Assembly (NCBI GenBank): GCA_023386155.1
Contig: JAEWKH010000017.1
Location: forward strand, 19,572-83,571
DNA from: Pseudomonadota bacterium
GTDB lineage: Bacteria > Pseudomonadota > Alphaproteobacteria > Rhizobiales > Beijerinckiaceae
Direction: 5' to 3'
DNA: 64,000 nt
Under the pieces are notes generated by a model. The model made no database searches, was not told the DNA's origin, and saw nothing but the letters and a program-made list of their open reading frames with translations. Of this stretch, positions 34,204 to 42,742 are shown one piece after another (position 1 is the stretch's first letter; every line of letters begins with the position of its first letter). Position numbers and translations under genes: made by a program.

Positions 34204-35280
34204 ATGAGTATGGCACCGCAGTCACAGGTCCGGGTGATGGTCGTCGAGGATTCCCTCGTCGTCCGCCAGCTGCTCGTCCATATCATCGCCAGCGATCCGC
34301 GCCTCGTGGTCGCAGCCGCCGTCAGCTCGGCGGAGGAGGCGCTTCAGGAAATCGGCCGGGTGCAGCCGGATGTCGTGTCCATGGACATCCGCCTTCCCGG
34401 GATGGATGGGCTGGAGGCGACGCGCCGGATCATGTCGGAACACCCCACCCCCATCGTGGTCATCGCCGACAGCATCGAGGATTCCTCCCTCAAGATCTCC
34501 ATGAATGCGCTCCGCGCGGGCGCCCTCACGGTGGTGGAAAAGCCGGTTGGCCTCTCGAGCGCCAACTATGCGGGGATTGCCAGCACCATCTGCACCCAGC
34601 TCTACATCATGAGCCAGGTGCCGGTGGTCCGGCGGCGCTCGTTCGCGCCATGGCGCGAGAAGAGCACGGCGGCGGCTCCGACGCGCGATCAGGAATGGAG
34701 CCCGATGCTCCCGAGCATCATGGGGATTGCCGCCTCCACGGGCGGGCCGCCGGCTCTGGCCAAGGTTCTGGGCGGCCTCCCGGAGGACTTTCCGCTGCCG
34801 ATCCTGCTCGTCCAGCATATGGGAGCCCCGTTCATGGAGGGCTTCGCCTCCTGGCTGAACGGGCTGACGCCCCTGAAGGTCCGCTTGGCCGAGGATCAGG
34901 AGATCCCAACCGCCGGTCATGTCTATGTCGCCCCCGGCGACCGGCATCTGCTGCTTTCACCCGCAGGCACCTTGAAGGTAAGCGGCGAGCCTCCCCGGAG
35001 CAACCAGAGGCCCTCCGCCACCATGCTGTTCCAGTCGATGGCACGATCGGTCGGTCGAAGAGGGCTCGGAGTCATCCTCACCGGAATGGGGGAGGACGGA
35101 GCGCAGGGCCTCGTCGAGTTGCGCCAGGCGGGAGGCTATGGCCTGGCCGAGGATGAAAGCACCGCCGTCGTCTACGGCATGCCTGCCGCGGCGTCCCGCA
35201 TGGGCGGCGTCAATGTCAGCCTGCCCCTCGACCTGATCGCCTCCCGAATCCTGAGGCTCACTCGGGGAGAGCGCGAATGA
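34204..35280 (+). CDS. CheB-type methylesterase response regulator
   Basis: 358 residues: N-terminal receiver (VMVVEDSLVVRQLL, phospho-Asp61 in SMDIRLPGMDG, Lys in VVEKPVG) and C-terminal esterase with catalytic Ser178 (GIAASTGGPPAL), His205 (LVQHMG) and Asp298 (GMGEDGAQG). It demethylates or deamidates receptor glutamates when phosphorylated and counteracts the CheR. Starts ten bases after cheA; its stop overlaps the next kinase start (ATGA). Equivalent to WspF. All catalytic residues are intact. Confidence 0.94.
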   Translation: MSMAPQSQVRVMVVEDSLVVRQLLVHIIASDPRLVVAAAVSSAEEALQEIGRVQPDVVSMDIRLPGMDGLEATRRIMSEHPTPIVVIADSIEDSSLKISMNALRAGALTVVEKPVGLSSANYAGIASTICTQLYIMSQVPVVRRRSFAPWREKSTAAAPTRDQEWSPMLPSIMGIAASTGGPPALAKVLGGLPEDFPLPILLVQHMGAPFMEGFASWLNGLTPLKVRLAEDQEIPTAGHVYVAPGDRHLLLSPAGTLKVSGEPPRSNQRPSATMLFQSMARSVGRRGLGVILTGMGEDGAQGLVELRQAGGYGLAEDESTAVVYGMPAAASRMGGVNVSLPLDLIASRILRLTRGERE

Positions 35281-37001
35281 GCGCCGGTACCGTTGCGCAG
35301 GCGGCCGAGATCCTCCTGGTCGAGGATTCGGAGACCCAGGCTCTGCAATTGCGATACATGCTGGAGACGAACGGCTTCAGCGTCTCCTGGCGCGCCACGG
35401 CGGAGGCCGCTCTCGACAGGCTGAATGAAAAGCTGCCCGATCTCGTCATCGCCGATTACCACCTGCCCGGCATGAACGGAGACGAGTTGACCCGCCAGAT
35501 GCGCCTCAACGTGCGGACGCGGGCAATTCCCGTGATCATGCTGACCGAAGCGCGGGAGCGCGCGGTCGAGCGCCAGGGGCTGGAAAGCGGTGCGGATGCC
35601 TACATCTCGAAATCCGCCGAGCAGGAACTGATCGTTCTGCGGATCAAGGCGCTCCTGCGCCGGCGCTCGTCTCCTCTCGGCGATTCCAAGGAGGAGCGGC
35701 AATCCCCGAGCTTCGGCACCTTCCGCCGGGCCTGTATCCTGATCGTGGACGACAGCCCGGCACAGCGGGCCGATCTCCAGAACATGCTGGCGCATGAAGG
35801 CTACGCGGTGACGCCGGCCTCGGAACCGGCCGAGGCCCTCCGGCTGGTGCGCTCGCCGGACGCGACCTGGGACTGCATTCTGGTCAACCTGATCAGCCCG
35901 GGCTTCGACGGCATCGAACTCTGCCGCCAGCTGAATCTCTATCGGGGCCTCGCCCCCCTGCCGGGCACGGATGCCCCGAGCTTCGCCATTGTCGGCCTCG
36001 GCAATGAAGAGGGAGGCGACATGCTTGCGCGCGCCTTTGCCGCTGGTGTGGACGATATCGTTCCCGCCACGGTCGAGGCCGACGTGATGCGTGTGCGCAT
36101 TCGCGCGCTCATCCGGCGCAAGCTCATGCAGGACGAGAACTGGCGCATCGAGGCTGAACTGCGCGAACGCGAACTGGCTCTCGCCAAGGCCCGGGCGGAA
36201 GCCGCCTCCGCAGAGGCCCTCGCCAAGGCCAACCGAGAACTGGCAGAGGCCAACAACCTCCTCAAAGGTACGCAGGCGCAGCTCGTTCAGGCCGCCAAGA
36301 TGGCCTCCCTCGGTGAATTGGTGGCGGGCATCGCCCACGAGATCAACAACCCCCTTGCCTTCATCCAGGCCCACCAGGGAACCGTCGAGAAACTGCTCAC
36401 CGAGATCGCCGCGAAGCTCCCGCCGGAGGCAGGCCTCGAAAGGCAGGTGCAGAAATCCCGCGATCGCGTCGCCGCGATGAAGCTCGGCCTCGCCCGCATC
36501 CAGGAACTCGTCCTTAACCTAAGACGATTTTCCAGGCTGGACGAGGGCGACTTCCAGACCGTGAACGTGCCGGAATCGATCGAGACCGTCCTCGCCCTCC
36601 TGGGGCATAAGCTCGGCACGCGAATCGACGTGCGCCGCCGCTACAACGCCGTCCCCGATCTCTATTGCTCGCCGGCGCTCTTGAACCAGGTCGTCATGAA
36701 CATCGTCGGCAACGCCGCGGATGCGATCAAAGGTACCGGCGGCATAGACATTGAAACTGAAAGCAACGAGACAACCTATACCATCAGGATCAGCGATACG
36801 GGTCCAGGCATTCCGGGAGACTTGAGGGAGCGCATCTTCGAACCGTTCTTCACCACCAAACCCGTCGGGTCTGGAACTGGACTTGGCTTGGCCATCGCTT
36901 ATAGCGTCGTTCAGGCCCACAAGGGATCGATCGCGGTGGACCCGGGCCCCATCGGGGGCGCCAGCTTCACCATCACGATCCCAAGGCATATTGTTTCATG
37001 A
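35277..37001 (+). CDS. REC-REC-histidine kinase (CheS3-like)
   Basis: 574 residues. First receiver, residues about 10-130, with phospho-Asp60 in LVIADYHLPGMNGDEL. Second receiver, about 155-275, starts ILIVDDSPAQRADLQ, but at the phospho position reads CILVNLISPGFDG, i.e. Asn204, so it probably cannot be phosphorylated. A coiled coil follows (residues about 285-335, Ala/Glu/Lys rich), then HisKA with His354 in LVAGIAHEINNPLAF and an ATPase domain (NIVGNAADAIKGTGG, GPGIPG, GTGLGLAIAYSVV). The architecture matches CheS3 of Che3 systems, where a receiver-headed kinase takes phosphate from CheA3. It overlaps the genes on both sides by ATGA, so it is part of the same operon. Confidence 0.92.
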   Translation: MSAGTVAQAAEILLVEDSETQALQLRYMLETNGFSVSWRATAEAALDRLNEKLPDLVIADYHLPGMNGDELTRQMRLNVRTRAIPVIMLTEARERAVERQGLESGADAYISKSAEQELIVLRIKALLRRRSSPLGDSKEERQSPSFGTFRRACILIVDDSPAQRADLQNMLAHEGYAVTPASEPAEALRLVRSPDATWDCILVNLISPGFDGIELCRQLNLYRGLAPLPGTDAPSFAIVGLGNEEGGDMLARAFAAGVDDIVPATVEADVMRVRIRALIRRKLMQDENWRIEAELRERELALAKARAEAASAEALAKANRELAEANNLLKGTQAQLVQAAKMASLGELVAGIAHEINNPLAFIQAHQGTVEKLLTEIAAKLPPEAGLERQVQKSRDRVAAMKLGLARIQELVLNLRRFSRLDEGDFQTVNVPESIETVLALLGHKLGTRIDVRRRYNAVPDLYCSPALLNQVVMNIVGNAADAIKGTGGIDIETESNETTYTIRISDTGPGIPGDLRERIFEPFFTTKPVGSGTGLGLAIAYSVVQAHKGSIAVDPGPIGGASFTITIPRHIVS

Positions 37002-38914
37002 CCTTGTCGAGCGAGATGACATCAACCAATGGCACGATCCTGGTCGTCGATGACGAACCGGACATTCTGATCGCGCTCGAGGACTTGTTCGAGAACGACT
37101 ACCGGGTCCTGACGGCCTCGTCCCCGGTCCAGGCGCTCGACATCATCCGCCATGAGCCGGACATCGCCATCATCATCTCGGATCAGCGCATGCCCGAGAT
37201 GCAGGGTGACGAGTTCCTGGCCATGGCCCGCCGCGAAACCGACGCCGATGCCATCCTTCTCACCGGCTATGCGGATCTCAAGGCCGTGATCGGCGCGGTC
37301 AACAAGGGCCGCATCATGGCCTATGTTCCCAAGCCCTGGGATCCGGCCGCCCTTTCCAACATGGTGGCTGCGGCCTATCAGCGGCGCATGCTGGCCCGGA
37401 AGCTCGACACGGAGCGCGCCCTTCTGCGCGGCTTGATGGAAAGCACGGGCGATCTCATTTCGTTCAAGGATCTGGACGGCCGTTTCGTTCGCCTGAACGC
37501 CAGCAAGGCGCGAAAGCTCGGTTGCAAAACGGAAGAATGCATGGGCCGCAGGGAGAGGGATTTCGTCCCGCCGGAACGGGCCAGGACGATCGAGGAGGCG
37601 GAGCGCCGGGCCATTGCGGCGCGGGTCCCCGATGAAGTGATCGAGGAACGGGCCGCGCCCGATGGCACGACCCAGTGGTTCCTCATCAACCATATCCCGA
37701 TCCTCGATGAGGCGGGAACCGTCACGAACCTTGCCACCATCGAGCGCGACATAACCGAGCGCAAGCTGATGGAGATGCGCCTTCGCCAGGCGGACAAGAT
37801 GCAGGCCCTCGGAACGCTGGCCGGCGGCGTTGCCCACGACTTCAACAACCTGCTGATGGCCGTTCTCGGCAGCCTCGACCTCGCCTCGCGTCGGGCTCCC
37901 GACGACCCCCGCCTGACACGGCTTCTGCAGAACGCCACCTATGCGGCCGAACGCGGCGCCTCCCTGACCCAGCGGCTCCTGAGCTTCAGCCGCCAGCGCG
38001 ACCTGCGGCTGCAGGCCGTGGATGTGAACCACGTCATTACCGGGATGAACGATCTGCTGACCCGCACGCTCGGCGGCGTCATCCGGATCGAGCGGCATCT
38101 TCATGACGACGTATGGGCGGCCATGGTCGATCCGGACCAGCTCGAGCTCGCAATCCTCAACCTCTGCATCAATGCCCGCGATGCCATGGCCGAGAACGGG
38201 GTTCTGACCCTTTCGACCCGCAATGAGGCCGTTCAGGATGGGCGGATTACCGATCTGAGCGCCGGCGATTACGTGGTGATCTCCGTCACGGACACAGGAA
38301 GTGGCATTCCGCCCGAGATCCTGGCCAGGGTGCTCGAGCCTTTCTTCACCACCAAGGAGGTGGGCAAGGGAACGGGCCTCGGGTTGCCCATGGTCTATGG
38401 ACTGGCGCAGCAATCCGGCGGCACCGTCACGATCCAAAGCACCGCCGGAACGGGCACGACCGTCGAGCTTTACTTGTCCCGCGCGGCCGTCGAGCAGGAG
38501 GACGACCGCCGCGAGGACAAGACGGTCGCATCCGATGCTCCCAAGGTGCGCATCCTTCTCGTCGATGACGATGCGGAAGTGAGAACCGTCACGGCAGCTT
38601 ATCTCACCGAGATGGGACATCGGGTCGTTGAGGCGGCTGACGGAGCTTCAGCTCTCGACATCCTGCGGGCCGACGATCAGCTCGATCTTCTCATTGCCGA
38701 TTTTGCGATGCCCGGCATGACGGGAACCGACCTGGCCGATACGGCCAGAGGGATCCGGACCGACTTGGGAATCCTGCTCGTGACGGGATATGCGGATCCG
38801 AAGCGGCTGCCGGATGGGTACCCGATGCTCCACAAGCCCTTCAGCCGCACAGAACTGGCCGTGAAGGTCACCGAGGCGGCCCGCCGGGAACAGACGCGAA
38901 GCTCATCCGGCTGA
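36998..38914 (+). CDS. REC-PAS-histidine kinase-REC hybrid
   Basis: 638 residues. Receiver 1, residues about 8-125, Asp62 in IIISDQRMPEMQGDEF and Lys in YVPKPWD; PAS domain about 140-255 (LMESTGDLISFKDLDGRFVRLNA, IERDITERKL); HisKA with His280 in LAGGVAHDFNNLLMA; ATPase (NLCINARDAMAENG, DTGSGIPPEIL, GKGTGLGLPMVYGLA); C-terminal receiver about 518-635 with Asp568 in LLIADFAMPGMTG. All phospho-sites look intact. The start overlaps the preceding kinase stop (ATGA). It is the last gene of the chemosensory operon; with no GGDEF, EAL or DNA-binding output in the cluster, it is the likely relay to a target encoded elsewhere. Confidence 0.92.
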   Translation: MTLSSEMTSTNGTILVVDDEPDILIALEDLFENDYRVLTASSPVQALDIIRHEPDIAIIISDQRMPEMQGDEFLAMARRETDADAILLTGYADLKAVIGAVNKGRIMAYVPKPWDPAALSNMVAAAYQRRMLARKLDTERALLRGLMESTGDLISFKDLDGRFVRLNASKARKLGCKTEECMGRRERDFVPPERARTIEEAERRAIAARVPDEVIEERAAPDGTTQWFLINHIPILDEAGTVTNLATIERDITERKLMEMRLRQADKMQALGTLAGGVAHDFNNLLMAVLGSLDLASRRAPDDPRLTRLLQNATYAAERGASLTQRLLSFSRQRDLRLQAVDVNHVITGMNDLLTRTLGGVIRIERHLHDDVWAAMVDPDQLELAILNLCINARDAMAENGVLTLSTRNEAVQDGRITDLSAGDYVVISVTDTGSGIPPEILARVLEPFFTTKEVGKGTGLGLPMVYGLAQQSGGTVTIQSTAGTGTTVELYLSRAAVEQEDDRREDKTVASDAPKVRILLVDDDAEVRTVTAAYLTEMGHRVVEAADGASALDILRADDQLDLLIADFAMPGMTGTDLADTARGIRTDLGILLVTGYADPKRLPDGYPMLHKPFSRTELAVKVTEAARREQTRSSSG

Positions 38915-38918
38915 CCGC

Positions 38919-38945
38919 CCCGGCCTGCCTGGCAGGCAGGCCGGG
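38919..38945 (+). terminator. Strong hairpin ending the chemosensory operon
   Basis: CCCGGCCTGCCT (38919-38930) and AGGCAGGCCGGG (38934-38945) make a perfect 12-base-pair stem with a GGC loop, starting four bases after the last stop. Only two T follow closely, so termination efficiency is uncertain. Confidence 0.6.
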
Positions 38946-39074
38946 ATTGTGGCAGTTCGGCGGGAATTGCCCAGAATCGCGGAAAATTGACCTTTCTTCC
39001 TACCGATTCCGGCTGCCGGACAGGCAGAACATGGTAAATTTGTTTTAAAATTTATCCATTGTTGCATCGGCAGA

Positions 39075-39104
39075 TTGACATTATCGGGGCTTCGCACCTT
39101 AACT
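39075..39104 (+). promoter_or_regulatory. Candidate promoter of the peptide transporter operon
   Basis: A perfect -35 TTGACA (39075-39080) is followed 18 bases on by TTAACT (39099-39104), a weak -10. It lies 47 bases before the binding-protein gene start, which is compatible with the AGAGGA ribosome site at 39138-39143. Confidence 0.4.
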
Positions 39105-39151
39105 CCGTCACAGAACGGCCACGAGTAGAGCCGTCTCAGAGGACCTAGGTA

Positions 39152-40753
39152 ATGAAAAAATCAGCTCTTTTCGCAGCCATCTGCGTCCCGGCCTTCCTGG
39201 CCGCCGCTCCGCTGGCCGCCAAGACCCTCGTCTACTGCTCCGAGGGCAGCCCGGAGAACTTCTATCCTGGCGTGAACACCACCGGCACGTCCTTCGATGC
39301 TGCCGAGCAGATCTACAACCGCATCGTTGAGTTCGAGCGCGGCGGCACCAAGGTCGTCCCGAGCCTCGCCGAGAAGTGGGAAGTCTCCGCCGACGGCACT
39401 GTGTATACCTTTACCCTACGCAAGGGCGTGAAGTGGCACTCCAATAAGAACTTCAAGCCGACCCGCGACATGAACGCCGACGATATCCTGTTCATGTTCG
39501 AGCGTCAGTGGAAGGAAGATCATCCTTTCTACAAGGTCACGAGCCCGAACCACTCCTACTTCAACGATATGGGCATGCCCAAGTTGCTGAAGTCGGTGGA
39601 GAAGGTGGACGACCACACGATCCGTATCACCCTGAACCAGCCTGAGGCTCCGTTCCTGGCCAACATGGCCATGATGTGGTCGAGCGTGCAGTCGAAGGAA
39701 TATGCCGATGCCATGATGAAGGCTGGCACGCCTGAGAAGATCGACCAAGAGCCGATCGGCACCGGCCCGTTCTATCTGGTCCAGTACCAGAAGGACGCAA
39801 TCATCCGCTACAAGGCCTTCCCTGAATACTGGGGCGGCAAGGCGAAGCTCGACGATCTCGTCTTCTCGATCACCCCGGATGCCTCCGTGCGCTGGGCCAA
39901 GCTCCAGAAGGGCGAATGCCACGTCATGCCGTATCCGAACCCGGCCGACCTGGATGCCATGAAGAAGGACGCCAACGTCCAGATTCTCGAGCAGCCGGGC
40001 CTCAACGTCGGATATCTCGCTTATCAGACCACGAAGAAGCCCTTCGACGACGTGCGCGTCCGCAAGGCCTTCAACATGGCCATGAACAAGAAGGCGATCG
40101 TCGACGCCGTGTTCCTCGGCTCGGGCGTTCCGGCCAAGAACCCGATCCCGCCCTCCATGTGGTCGTACAACGACTCCGTGAAGGAAGACGAGTACAATCC
40201 CGAAGCGGCCAAGAAGCTGCTCGCGGAAGCCGGCTACCCGAACGGTCTCGAGACCGACCTTTGGGCCATGCCGGTTCAGCGTCCCTATAACCCGAATGCA
40301 CGCCGCATCGCCGAGCTCATGCAGGCCGACCTCGCCAAGATCGGCGTGAAGGCCGAGATCAAGAGCTTCGAATGGGGCGAGTACCGCAAGCGGGCTCAGG
40401 CCGGTGAGCACCAGATGGCTCAGCTCGGCTGGACGGGCGACAACGGCGACCCGGACAATTTCCTCCACACCCTGCTGGGCTGCGCCTCGGCGCAGAGCGC
40501 TTCGGGCTCCAACATTGCCAAGTGGTGCTACAAGCCCTTCGACGATCTCGTGATGAAGGCGAAGGTCACCACCAACCAAGCCGAGCGCACGAAGCTCTAC
40601 GAGCAGGCTCAAGTGATCTTCAAGGAGCAGGCTCCGTGGTTCACGGTGGCTCACGCCGTGCAGCTGAAGCCGGTCCGCAAGGAAGTCGTGGATTTCAAGC
40701 TCTCGCCGTTCGGCCGCCATACCTTCTACGGCGTGGACATCAAGGGCAAGTAA
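39152..40753 (+). CDS. dppA: Dipeptide/oligopeptide ABC transporter binding protein
   Basis: 533-residue periplasmic binding protein of the SBP_bac_5 family. Signal peptide about residues 1-23 (MKKSALFAAICVPAFLAAA...LAA-KTL). Mature part begins TLVYCSEGSPENFYPGVNTTGTSFDAA, as in DppA, and contains IYNRIVEFERG, LAEKWEVSADGTVYTFTLRKGVKWH and a late GWTGDNGDPDNFLHTLLGC region where DppA binds the peptide ends. It would capture dipeptides, possibly also haem precursors as DppA does. It is separated from the permease genes by a hairpin terminator, giving more binding protein than membrane components. Confidence 0.92.
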   Translation: MKKSALFAAICVPAFLAAAPLAAKTLVYCSEGSPENFYPGVNTTGTSFDAAEQIYNRIVEFERGGTKVVPSLAEKWEVSADGTVYTFTLRKGVKWHSNKNFKPTRDMNADDILFMFERQWKEDHPFYKVTSPNHSYFNDMGMPKLLKSVEKVDDHTIRITLNQPEAPFLANMAMMWSSVQSKEYADAMMKAGTPEKIDQEPIGTGPFYLVQYQKDAIIRYKAFPEYWGGKAKLDDLVFSITPDASVRWAKLQKGECHVMPYPNPADLDAMKKDANVQILEQPGLNVGYLAYQTTKKPFDDVRVRKAFNMAMNKKAIVDAVFLGSGVPAKNPIPPSMWSYNDSVKEDEYNPEAAKKLLAEAGYPNGLETDLWAMPVQRPYNPNARRIAELMQADLAKIGVKAEIKSFEWGEYRKRAQAGEHQMAQLGWTGDNGDPDNFLHTLLGCASAQSASGSNIAKWCYKPFDDLVMKAKVTTNQAERTKLYEQAQVIFKEQAPWFTVAHAVQLKPVRKEVVDFKLSPFGRHTFYGVDIKGK

Positions 40754-40772
40754 GCTAATCCCTTCAACCTAC

Positions 40773-40807
40773 GGCGGAGCGGCTCAAAAAAGCCGCTCCG
40801 CCTTTTT
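40773..40807 (+). terminator. Intrinsic terminator/attenuator between binding protein and permease
   Basis: GGCGGAGCGGCT (40773-40784) and AGCCGCTCCGCC (40791-40802), loop CAAAAA, followed by five T. It lies between dppA (stop 40753) and dppB (start 40819) and probably lowers expression of the membrane genes. Confidence 0.88.
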
Positions 40808-40818
40808 ACGTTCAGACG

Positions 40819-41829
40819 ATGCTCAGATTCATTTTGACCCGCGTCAGCCTGATCATTCCGACTTTCATCGGGATCACGTTGCTGGCTTTCTTCCTGATCC
40901 GCCTCGTGCCAGGCGATCCCATCGAAACGCTCGCCGGCGAGCGCGGCATCGATCCCGCCCGCCACGAGCAGCTCCGTAAGGAATACGGCTTCGACCAGCC
41001 GATCTTCGTCCAATACGGGATTTACCTGTCGCGCGTGCTGCAGGGCGATCTCGGCAAGTCGATGATCACGCAGGAGCCCGTTCTCAACGAATTCTCGGCC
41101 CTGTTCCCAGCCACCATCGAGCTGGCGCTCTGCGCGATCATCTTCGCTCTGGTGCTCGGTCTTCCGGCGGGTATCGTCGCGGCCATCCGACGAAATTCGA
41201 TCTTCGATCATGGCGTGATGGGGATCTCCCTGACCGGCTATTCCATGCCGATCTTTTGGTGGGGCCTCATTCTCATCCTGGTTTTCTCGGTGCAATTCGA
41301 CCTGACCCCAGTCTCGGGCCGTATCGATGTCCTTTATTACATCGAACCGATCACGGGTTTCCTTCTCATCGACACGCTGCTCTCCGGTGAACCGGATGCC
41401 TTCTGGTCGGCGGTGAATCACCTGATTCTGCCAACCATCGTGCTCGGCACGGTGCCGCTGGCCGTGATCGCCCGCATGACCCGCTCGGCAATGCTGGAAG
41501 TGCTCGGCGAGGATTACATCCGCACCGCCAAGGCCAAAGGGCTTCCCCGATTCCGCATCGTCGCCCTGCATGCCCTTCGCAACGCCCTCATCCCGGTCGT
41601 GACCGTGATCGGCCTGCAGGTCGGCGTGCTGTTCACCGGCGCGATCCTCACGGAGACCATCTTTTCCTGGCCGGGCGTCGGGAAATGGCTCATCGATGCG
41701 ATCTTCCGCCGGGACTATCCCGTGCTGCAGGGCGGCGCCCTTCTGCTCGGCGTCGTCGTGATGAGCGTCAACCTACTCGTCGATCTTGCCTACGGGCTCA
41801 TTAATCCTCGCATCAGGCATACGCGATGA
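40819..41829 (+). CDS. dppB: Dipeptide ABC transporter permease DppB
   Basis: 336-residue inner-membrane protein of the BPD_transp_1 family. First helix LRFILTRVSLIIPTFIGITLLAFFLIRLVPGDP, the invariant start of DppB/OppB permeases, and the cytoplasmic EAA-type loop EDYIRTAKAKGLPRFRIVALHALRNALIPV near residue 230. About six membrane segments. Forms a heterodimer with the next gene product; ATGA overlap with it. Confidence 0.93.
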   Translation: MLRFILTRVSLIIPTFIGITLLAFFLIRLVPGDPIETLAGERGIDPARHEQLRKEYGFDQPIFVQYGIYLSRVLQGDLGKSMITQEPVLNEFSALFPATIELALCAIIFALVLGLPAGIVAAIRRNSIFDHGVMGISLTGYSMPIFWWGLILILVFSVQFDLTPVSGRIDVLYYIEPITGFLLIDTLLSGEPDAFWSAVNHLILPTIVLGTVPLAVIARMTRSAMLEVLGEDYIRTAKAKGLPRFRIVALHALRNALIPVVTVIGLQVGVLFTGAILTETIFSWPGVGKWLIDAIFRRDYPVLQGGALLLGVVVMSVNLLVDLAYGLINPRIRHTR

Positions 41830-42740
41830 CCACTGAAACCATGGAAGCTCCGACCGTCACGGTGCCGACGGCCACCCCGCCCCATCCCCTTCGTGAGTTC
41901 TGGAGCTATTTCAGCGCCAATCATGGCGCTGTCGCCGGGCTCATCATCATTGTCGCCGTGGTGCTCGTCGCATTGCTGGCGAATGTGATCGCCCCTCATG
42001 ATCCCAATGCCACGAACACGGCCATCGCACTCCAGCCGCCGTTCTGGCAGGAAGGCGGCTCGATCGCCTATCCGCTCGGCACCGATCCCATCGGGCGCGA
42101 TATCCTGTCCCGCCTGATCTACGGTGCGCGGCTGTCTCTGCTTATCGGCATCGTGGTGGTGTCGATCTCCATCGTCATCGGAACCGTGCTCGGCCTCGTC
42201 GCGGGCTTCTTCCGCGGCCTGACCGAGATCTTCATCATGCGCCTGATGGACATCGTCCTGACGCTGCCGAGCCTCCTGCTCGCCATCGTGATCGTGGCGG
42301 TGCTCGGGCCTGGCCTGATGAACGCCATGCTGGCCGTGGCTCTCGTGATCCTGCCGCATTACGTGCGCCTTGCGCGAGCGGCTGTGATCACCGAGACCTC
42401 GAAGGACTACGTCACGGCGGCCCGCGTGAGCGGCGCCGGAACGATGCGCCTGATGTTCAGGGAAGTACTGCCGAACTGCACCGCCCCCCTGATCGTGCAG
42501 GCGTCCCTCGGCATCTCGACCGCCATCCTGGATGCTGCCGCGCTCGGCTTCCTGGGCCTCGGCGCCCAACCCCCGTCTCCCGAATGGGGCACCATGCTGG
42601 CCGATGCCCGCGAATTCGTTCTGCGCGCCTGGTGGGTCGTGACCTTCCCGGGACTGGCCATCCTCGTCACGGTGCTCGCGTTCAATCTTCTGGGCGACGG
42701 TCTTCGCGATGCCCTCGATCCAAAGCTGAAGAGGTCCTGA
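41826..42740 (+). CDS. dppC: Dipeptide ABC transporter permease DppC
   Basis: 304-residue partner permease. It has an N-terminal OppC_N-type helix (VAGLIIIVAVVLVALLANVIAPHDPN), the marker HPLGTD-like YPLGTDPIGRDILSRLIYGARLSL, and the EAA loop KDYVTAARVSGAGTMRLMFREVLPN. The end, LLGDGLRDALDPKLKRS, is typical of DppC. The start lies in an ATGA overlap with dppB and the stop is two bases before dppD, so it is part of one operon. Confidence 0.93.
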   Translation: MTTETMEAPTVTVPTATPPHPLREFWSYFSANHGAVAGLIIIVAVVLVALLANVIAPHDPNATNTAIALQPPFWQEGGSIAYPLGTDPIGRDILSRLIYGARLSLLIGIVVVSISIVIGTVLGLVAGFFRGLTEIFIMRLMDIVLTLPSLLLAIVIVAVLGPGLMNAMLAVALVILPHYVRLARAAVITETSKDYVTAARVSGAGTMRLMFREVLPNCTAPLIVQASLGISTAILDAAALGFLGLGAQPPSPEWGTMLADAREFVLRAWWVVTFPGLAILVTVLAFNLLGDGLRDALDPKLKRS

Positions 42741-42742
42741 TC

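Noticed and set aside
27724..38914. Standard flagellar chemotaxis operon
   Set aside because: TPR-bearing CheR, two CheW proteins, CheA with fused receiver, no stand-alone CheY and no flagellar genes point to an alternative-function system.
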